The notes beneath the pieces were generated by a model. The model was not told where the DNA came from. It ran no database searches and worked only from the letters and a program-made list of their open reading frames with translations. A DNA stretch of 58,242 bases from Candidatus Mediterraneibacter merdavium. GTDB taxonomy: Bacteria > Bacillota > Clostridia > Lachnospirales > Lachnospiraceae. The translations under genes were made by a program, and so were the position numbers. Within the stretch, counting starts at the first letter, position 1; each line of letters starts with the position of its first letter. The stretch lies in assembly GCA_019118545.1 (NCBI GenBank), contig DWYT01000059.1, forward strand, positions 1 to 58,242. Direction: 5' to 3'. This document shows positions 53,942-58,242 of this stretch, one piece after another.

Positions 53942-54665
53942 TTCCCCACACCACCTTTACATATCTTGGTTTCTTCGTGTCAATCTCAATCTTTTCGCGG
54001 ATATGGCGGATATGCACCATGACCGTATTCTCTACAGTATAGTTCGCGCTCTCCTGCCACACATTCTCATAGATCTGTTCTGCAGAAAACACCTGACCGG
54101 GATGCTCCATCAGAAGCTCCAGTATCTTGTACTCCGTGGCGGTCAGCCGGACCTCCTCGCCCTCCACGATGATGACCCTCTGCTTCTTATCCAGCACGAG
54201 TCCGCCGTTTATGATCTGATCCGCATCCGCCTTGGGAGCACCTCCTCCCCATGCCCGGTATCTCCGCAGATGCGCCTTCACTCTCGCCATAAGCTCCGCC
54301 GGATTGTACGGCTTCTCCACATAGTCGTCCGCTCCGAGTACCAGACCTGATACCTTATCGCTCTCCTCGGTCTTTGCGGAAAGAATGATCACCGGGATCT
54401 TCGTCCGCTCCCGCAGCTTCATCAATGCCGAGAGTCCGTTAAGCTTTGGCATCATCACATCCAGAAGAATCAGGTCGATCTGCTCCTTCTCCATCATGTC
54501 CAATGCCTGCATTCCGTCATATGCCGGAACCGCGCGATATCCTTCATATCTAAGAAGCTCGCTGATCGAATAGACGATCTCTCTATTGTCATCCACCACG
54601 AGGATCGTCGCCTCATAGGGACTCTCCTGCGCCGTCCCCGATCCTGTTGTCATACCGTTTTCCAT
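53913..54665 (-). CDS. OmpR-family response regulator (VanR-like)
   Basis: 250 residues, receiver with LILLDVMMPKLNG and KPYNPAEL, then winged helix (ending PRYVKVVWGIGYKMERYS). Start at 54665 after GGGGAGG. The N-terminal 17 residues (MENGMTTGSGTAQESPY) precede the receiver. Forms a pair with the overlapping kinase. No van genes follow, so targets are unknown. Confidence 0.92.
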   Translation of the reverse strand: MENGMTTGSGTAQESPYEATILVVDDNREIVYSISELLRYEGYRAVPAYDGMQALDMMEKEQIDLILLDVMMPKLNGLSALMKLRERTKIPVIILSAKTEESDKVSGLVLGADDYVEKPYNPAELMARVKAHLRRYRAWGGGAPKADADQIINGGLVLDKKQRVIIVEGEEVRLTATEYKILELLMEHPGQVFSAEQIYENVWQESANYTVENTVMVHIRHIREKIEIDTKKPRYVKVVWGIGYKMERYS

Positions 54666-54723
54666 ATCTGCCTCCCCTATTCCAGTACGTTTTGCGCGCC
54701 TGTGTTTCTCTTCATATAAAACT

Positions 54724-54752
54724 ATAATAGTGGAGGCTGAAAAAAACCTCAA
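54724..54752 (-). promoter_or_regulatory. Promoter of the VanRS-like operon
   Basis: TTGAGG (54747-54752), 17-base spacer, TATTAT (54724-54729) on the minus strand, about 60 bases upstream of the ATG at 54665. The longer reading frame begins in the -35, so it is not translated. Confidence 0.6.
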
Positions 54753-54809
54753 TGTAAATCTTAAAAATTTCTTATGCTCCGGGAGAGGAGATGAAATTTA
54801 ATTTCAAGA

Positions 54810-54838
54810 TTGTAGCACCCTGTTCTTAATGATATAAT
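54810..54838 (+). promoter_or_regulatory. Promoter upstream of the YhcH-family gene
   Basis: TTGTAG (54810-54815), 17-base spacer, TATAAT (54833-54838). It lies 210 bases upstream of the YhcH-family ATG at 55048, leaving a long leader. Confidence 0.55.
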
Positions 54839-54846
54839 ATCCATTA

Positions 54847-54993
54847 GGAAGAAGGCTCCGGTGCTTTGATTTACCGGGACTACGGCAGGGCAGGGGATTT
54901 CAGTCTGTTTGGCAAAATTGCCAATACGCTGAAACGGCAGGCATGGTTCATGGATAACGTATCGGTATGTCAGCACCACGAACTACCGAATTA
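54847..54993 (+). pseudogene. Possible coding remnant in the leader of the YhcH-family gene
   Basis: One plus-strand frame reads ALIYRDYGRAGDFSLFGKIA and then NTLKRQAWFMDNVSVCQHHE before a stop, with an in-frame stop immediately upstream and no ATG near its start. The composition is protein-like rather than random. I do not recognise the family. It could be the tail of a degraded gene, or chance. Confidence 0.3.
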
Positions 54994-55047
54994 GGGAATA
55001 ACTTTTTGAACTTTATATTACTTGAGGAATACGAGGAGGTACCTGAT

Positions 55048-55500
55048 ATGATATTTGATTCTATTGATAACAAAGACAGCTATAAACATTTTCCTTTACT
55101 CTTTCAAGCTCTGGATTTTCTTTCCAACCTCCCTGAAAATACCTTGCCTTCGACAGGCACAATATTGATAGAGGATCAGTTGTTTTTCAATCCCGTTACA
55201 TTGGTATCCAAGCCGGAAAGCGAATGTATTTTCGAAGCGCACAGAAAATATATTGATCTTCACTATATCGTAGAAGGAGTCGAACGCATTGGTACTGCAG
55301 ACATCACCGCCCTGACGGAAACCGTTCCTTATTCAGAAGAGAAAGATATCGGATTCTTTGCAGGAACAGCAGATGGATACTATAATCTAAAACCCGGCCA
55401 GTTTATGCTCTGCTTTCCTCATGACGCGCACAAGGTTGCGATCATGTCCGACAGACCCGCTCCTATTAAAAAAATTGTTTTTAAAATCAAAGCACAGTAA
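55048..55500 (+). CDS. YhcH/YjgK/YiaL family protein (DUF386)
   Basis: 150 residues, a cupin-like fold. Motifs: SKPESECIFEAHRKYIDLHYIVEGVERIG and LKPGQFMLCFPHDAHKV, with His and Glu residues that bind metal. The family includes EbgC/YiaL, linked to sugar catabolism, but its reaction is not firmly known. GAGGAGG lies 6 bases before ATG 55048, better than the longer frame. Confidence 0.92.
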   Translation: MIFDSIDNKDSYKHFPLLFQALDFLSNLPENTLPSTGTILIEDQLFFNPVTLVSKPESECIFEAHRKYIDLHYIVEGVERIGTADITALTETVPYSEEKDIGFFAGTADGYYNLKPGQFMLCFPHDAHKVAIMSDRPAPIKKIVFKIKAQ

Positions 55501-55524
55501 AACAGGTCGGTCCCCGTTTTTTCT

Positions 55525-55672
55525 CTTACTCTACCGCTGTCTGTCTCACGCGGTTTAAACCCTTCGCCACTGCCGGAATGAGGATCACAACAATCGTAAT
55601 GATCATCTCCGGAAGGATGTAGCTGTAGTTATACGCGATCGGATAGATGCTCTTTAAAGACTGCGGGAAGTT
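55525..55672 (-). repeat. 148-bp direct repeat, copy A (thiT 3' remnant)
   Basis: Matches 57250-57397 in the same orientation with 4 mismatches in 148 (about 97%). It encodes the last 49 codons of thiT including the stop but has no upstream thiT sequence, so it is a detached 3' end. The HipA-like frame runs 19 bases into its edge. Confidence 0.95.
55526..55672 (-). pseudogene. Detached 3' end of thiT
   Basis: Translates to FPQSLKSIYPIAYNYSYILP and onward to VRQTAVE, identical at protein level to the last residues of the intact ThiT encoded at 57251-57916. There is no start codon or membrane N-terminus, so it cannot encode ThiT. It marks the far end of the inserted HipBA segment. Confidence 0.92.
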
Positions 55673-56805
55673 TCTGCTAAATATTCTGCCAGTCTTTCTT
55701 CCACGCACGTTTTTACTTCCTCCGCGATGTTCTTTGCACATGCTTTACTCATGCCGATGTCCGCCCCAACGGCAAGGATATCTTCCATTCCCGGATTTTT
55801 CCCGTTCCCGTGGACTGTTGTGGCATGTTCTCCTCCGAGCGAATAACTGTATGTCAGATCGTATGCGGGGGACAGAACCCAGCGTCCTTCCTCCTCTCTG
55901 TATAAATAGGTAAAATTTTTAGAATGGTCGTCTCTGTTATGCGCAAATACATTAAAACACATCAGCCGGTATAATTTTTCAATCTCTTTAAAATCCTTTG
56001 TCAACTCCAATGTCAGCTTCATCAGGATATTATAATCAAGATTGGGAATCCTGTGGGATGTTTCCAGTAAAGCCGCTGCCGATATCATATGCACTCTTTC
56101 CTCTCTGCCGTCCTTTTGCCGCTTTCTGTCATACCGCCTTGTTCCGAAATATCCGTTGCAATATCCGGATGGAAAGAGTCTGGTCTCTTCCATTTCAATC
56201 CCGCACTCTTTTGCACATAATGAATACTCATACTCTTGTCTTCCAATATTCTCGTCATCCGATGAAGAAGGGAATTTAATGATCCAGTCCTCTCCGTTTA
56301 TCTGTGTCAATATCTTAGGTCTTGCCCCGCCGGATAAACCGCCCAGACGATAAAGTTCATCCAGATTGTCCGTGTACTCCGACTTTAATATCCTGCTGCA
56401 TTCCGCCGCGATTTCATCCAGATCCATTTTGGTATCTGTTATATCAAAATGCTGCTCCGGCTCATAACACAAGGCCCCCATTCCGGAATGTCCCACAATA
56501 GAGAGCCTCGTCAGATTGCCGATCTCGTGCGGATTCACATGATTCTTGAGCATAAGCCGATCCACAAGCAGCCTTCCCCATCCGTCCGGCAGACTGTCCG
56601 CAAACACGCCAAAAATACCCTCAAACGGATCCAGTTTCGGCAGGAACACTTTTTTCTCCAGAGGAAGGGAAAACGGACTGATGGAAAAGCCACTTTGCAG
56701 CCATTCGTCATCATATTCAAATGCCGCCAGCCTTCCCTTATACAGCGCCATCGTTCCTACTTTTCTTCCGTGGTAAAGTACATGCAAGCGTTCAGTTCTT
56801 ATCAT
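55654..56805 (-). CDS. HipA-family toxin (Ser/Thr kinase)
   Basis: 383 residues. HipA-like fold: N-terminal region GRLAAFEYDDEWL, LPDGWGRLLVDRL, glycine loop GLSGGARPK, catalytic FNVFAHNRDDHSKNF and metal-binding PAYDLTYSYSLGG. HipA toxins phosphorylate targets such as GltX and stop translation. The C-terminal TSRSL comes from the repeat, so the original end may have been replaced. Its start overlaps the HTH antitoxin gene by 14 bases, antitoxin first. Confidence 0.92.
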   Translation of the reverse strand: MIRTERLHVLYHGRKVGTMALYKGRLAAFEYDDEWLQSGFSISPFSLPLEKKVFLPKLDPFEGIFGVFADSLPDGWGRLLVDRLMLKNHVNPHEIGNLTRLSIVGHSGMGALCYEPEQHFDITDTKMDLDEIAAECSRILKSEYTDNLDELYRLGGLSGGARPKILTQINGEDWIIKFPSSSDDENIGRQEYEYSLCAKECGIEMEETRLFPSGYCNGYFGTRRYDRKRQKDGREERVHMISAAALLETSHRIPNLDYNILMKLTLELTKDFKEIEKLYRLMCFNVFAHNRDDHSKNFTYLYREEEGRWVLSPAYDLTYSYSLGGEHATTVHGNGKNPGMEDILAVGADIGMSKACAKNIAEEVKTCVEERLAEYLAETSRSL

Positions 56806-57076
56806 GGATGACCTCCTCTATGGACAGAAACGGGGCCTCTTCAAACAGGCTTTCCATTTCGTTTCCCAACTCAAGCGCCACGGCAATCTTCGTCAGAGAC
56901 AGAAGCGATATCTCCCCACTCTGCTCAAATCGTTTCAGAGAACCCAAACTTACACCTGACTTCTCGCTCAGCTTTTTCTGTGAAATTTTTCTTCTTCGAC
57001 GGATACTGCGAATCCTGTCGGCTATTATCTTATTGATTTCTGTTGGTGTTTTTCTTTCAAAAAAATAATTAATCAT
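56792..57076 (-). CDS. HipB-like XRE antitoxin
   Basis: 94 residues with helix-turn-helix (about 15-75: ADRIRSIRRRRKISQKKLSEKSGVSLGSLKRFEQSGEISLLSL). Ends with a charged tail overlapping the toxin start. Expected to bind its own operators (57078-57132) and neutralise the kinase. The ATG lies only about 8 bases after the -10, so the message may be leaderless. Confidence 0.9.
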   Translation of the reverse strand: MINYFFERKTPTEINKIIADRIRSIRRRRKISQKKLSEKSGVSLGSLKRFEQSGEISLLSLTKIAVALELGNEMESLFEEAPFLSIEEVIHDKN

Positions 57077-57077
57077 A

Positions 57078-57132
57078 GATAATATATTAGTCTATTACTG
57101 TATTTTAATCAATAATTATCTAATATATTATC
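57078..57132 (-). promoter_or_regulatory. HipBA promoter with two 13-bp inverted operators
   Basis: GATAATATATTAG (57078-57090) and its exact reverse complement CTAATATATTATC (57120-57132). Minus-strand -35 TTGATT (57107-57112) and -10 TAATAT (57084-57089), 17-base spacer; the -10 lies in the first operator. This is the usual autorepression layout of HipB. Confidence 0.7.
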
Positions 57133-57200
57133 CATATATTCAAAACAATTCATCCGTTTAATCCACTAATGGACTATGCTATCCAGACAAAAGCAGGAAA

Positions 57201-57230
57201 TAGTCACAAAAATCCATAATAAAGTGACTA
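57201..57230. terminator. Hairpin just downstream of thiT
   Basis: TAGTCAC (57201-57207) and GTGACTA (57224-57230), 7-bp stem with an AT-rich loop. It lies 20 bases after the thiT stop, inside the segment between the repeats; followed by TTTCC on the minus strand, so a modest terminator. Confidence 0.5.
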
Positions 57231-57249
57231 ATCAGGTATGCCCTCTTCC

Positions 57250-57397
57250 CTTACTCTACCGCCGTCTGTCTCACGCGGTTTAAACCTTTCGCCACTGCCG
57301 GAATGAGGATCACAACGATCGTAATGATCATCTCCGGAAGGATGTAGCTGTAGTTATACGCGATCGGATAGATGCTCTTTAATGACTGCGGGAAGTT
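57250..57397 (-). repeat. 148-bp direct repeat, copy B (3' end of intact thiT)
   Basis: Same block as 55525-55672 with 4 differences, here joined to the full thiT gene. Between the copies are 1,577 bp carrying only the HipBA-like pair and its promoter region. Confidence 0.95.
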
Positions 57398-57916
57398 ATC
57401 CGGCATATAGTCCATCCAGTACAGGTATCCGCCGATCACGTGAAACACGCCTCTCGCAAGTCCCGCCGCGATATAGCCTTTCAGCAGACCATTCTTGCTT
57501 TTCGCAAAAAAGCCTGCAACACCTAAAGCGGCGAATGCCAGTATGTAATCGCAGCACACTTGAAAGAAGCTTAAGACATACGGTTCCTGAATAAACTGGA
57601 GCACCCCATAAGCCAACCCCACAAGGATTCCTGTACCGACGCCATACCAGTTTCCGACCAGTACGATGAACAGCATACTGCACAGCGTGATACTTCCGCC
57701 CCACGGCATCTCCCACAGCTTGATGTAAGACGTGATAAACGCCAAAGCCATTGCCATCGCACAGAACACAAGCTGCTTTGTACTCATCTTATTCTTTTCA
57801 GAGTGTTTTCCCGCAAGATAGATCGCCACAAGGAAGAATACGATCCCGGCAATGATGGTGACTGCGTATCCGGCAGTAGTCAGACCGCCTTCCGCATTGA
57901 CAAGTAATTCAAACAT
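57251..57916 (-). CDS. thiT: Thiamine-specific ECF transporter substrate-binding subunit ThiT
   Basis: 221 residues, six helices. The S component that binds thiamine; the signature region reads KLWEMPWGGSITLCSMLFIVLVGNWYGVGTG, with tryptophans/aspartates later (GGYLYWMDYMPDNFPQS). It docks on the EcfAA'T module encoded elsewhere. A TPP riboswitch 58 bases upstream supports the assignment. Its 3' end is duplicated at 55525. Confidence 0.95.
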   Translation of the reverse strand: MFELLVNAEGGLTTAGYAVTIIAGIVFFLVAIYLAGKHSEKNKMSTKQLVFCAMAMALAFITSYIKLWEMPWGGSITLCSMLFIVLVGNWYGVGTGILVGLAYGVLQFIQEPYVLSFFQVCCDYILAFAALGVAGFFAKSKNGLLKGYIAAGLARGVFHVIGGYLYWMDYMPDNFPQSLKSIYPIAYNYSYILPEMIITIVVILIPAVAKGLNRVRQTAVE

Positions 57917-57973
57917 AATAAAACCCTCCTGTTCTCAGATTGAAAACAAGAGGGCGTAAAAGCACTCATAACA

Positions 57974-58062
57974 TAATCCCTCCGTTGGCATTATCCAAAT
58001 CAGGTTATGGGTCGAAGTTTACAACTTCCTCTCAGCCTGTACTACAAGCTCCCCTTGTCATC
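57974..58062 (-). ncRNA. TPP riboswitch (THI element)
   Basis: On the minus strand the conserved cores appear in order: GGGGAGC, GGCTGAGAGG, GACCC, ACCTGATTTGGATAATGCCA and GGAGGGA. It binds thiamine pyrophosphate and represses thiT expression. Distance to the thiT start is about 58 bases, containing AGGAGGG. Confidence 0.96.
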
Positions 58063-58147
58063 AATCTTATTTAATTGTAAATTCCTGTCGGATTTTATAA
58101 TACGGCGGGAAAGAGCAAATGTCAAGACAGAATCCCAAGCTTTCCTC

Positions 58148-58242
58148 TTATTCTACCGTAACCATATCTGGCTTTGTCTTATAATACATTGCCCTTGTAA
58201 TTTTGCTTTTTTCCAGATATCCCTGCTCCGCAAGGTTTTCCA
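58148..58242 (-). CDS. Partial CDS at the window edge, 3' end only
   Basis: One minus-strand frame runs open to the window edge and ends ENLAEQGYLEKSKITRAMYY then KTKPDMVTVE and stop. The tail is charged and protein-like. Too short to name; it precedes the TPP riboswitch on the same strand, 85 bases away. Confidence 0.4.
   Translation of the reverse strand, partial: ENLAEQGYLEKSKITRAMYYKTKPDMVTVE

Noticed and set aside
54967-55047. Longer start of the YhcH-family gene
   Set aside because: The extra 27 codons have no family similarity, and GAGGAGG lies at the correct distance from ATG 55048.

Overview
The window looks like chromosome from a gut-type anaerobic Firmicute of the Lachnospiraceae (Clostridium cluster XIVa). 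This rests on the large SRP RNA with an Alu domain, the atpBEFHAGDC operon, an Sfp-type PPTase, VanW/VanY proteins, BceAB-like and VanRS-like modules, a DUF6128-type protein and strong AGGAGG ribosome binding sites. No species can be named from sequence alone. Most of it is core chromosome, with small accessory inserts. I see no tRNA, rRNA, CRISPR array, transposase or integrase.

Layout. 1-5.8 kb (minus): a short response regulator, then a tight block transcribed vanW-like > AIR-synthase-like > Lrp/AsnC > PLP aminotransferase > trmL, plus a 34-residue membrane peptide and a B12-binding radical SAM protein. 7.56-8.24 kb carries no convincing gene but is full of long imperfect inverted repeats; it abuts the SRP RNA gene (ffs). 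8.5-13.3 kb is an accessory transport/oxidoreductase locus: EamA exporter, SDR and BCCT transporter, facing a regulator with two AraC DNA-binding domains. 13.5-19.8 kb is an alpha-galactoside locus (GH36 enzyme, ABC permeases, binding protein) with a divergent AraC regulator and a 14-bp inverted-repeat operator. 19.9-28.2 kb holds tadA, a repeat-rich DUF6128-type protein, dgt, an HTH protein, an operon of degenerate GGDEF/EAL protein + PPTase + VanY peptidase, and a RelB/DinJ-YoeB toxin-antitoxin pair. 28.4-34.9 kb is the complete F1Fo ATP synthase operon.

35-42.1 kb: two membrane proteins and a two-component system with a BceAB-like ABC transporter. 42.0-44.7 kb: pssA-psd phospholipid genes and a PAS-CPBP fusion. 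45-47.9 kb: a YgjP-type metallopeptidase, a possible BECR-fold nuclease-like protein, maf, a broken KilA-N gene and a small XRE regulator. 48-52.5 kb: yaaA with a four-cysteine insertion, pyk, a 120-residue protein with two H-x13-H heme-ligand pairs, and a membrane-anchored MutS-like ATPase. 52.6-55.5 kb: VanRS-like system and a YhcH-family protein. 55.5-58.1 kb: thiT with a TPP riboswitch; its last 148 bp are duplicated around a 1.6-kb HipBA-like toxin-antitoxin module.

The strongest candidates for something unusual are the HipBA module captured between duplicated thiT 3' ends, the structured 0.7-kb element beside ffs, the PAS-CPBP fusion with an altered catalytic motif, the diheme mini-protein and the cysteine insertion in YaaA.
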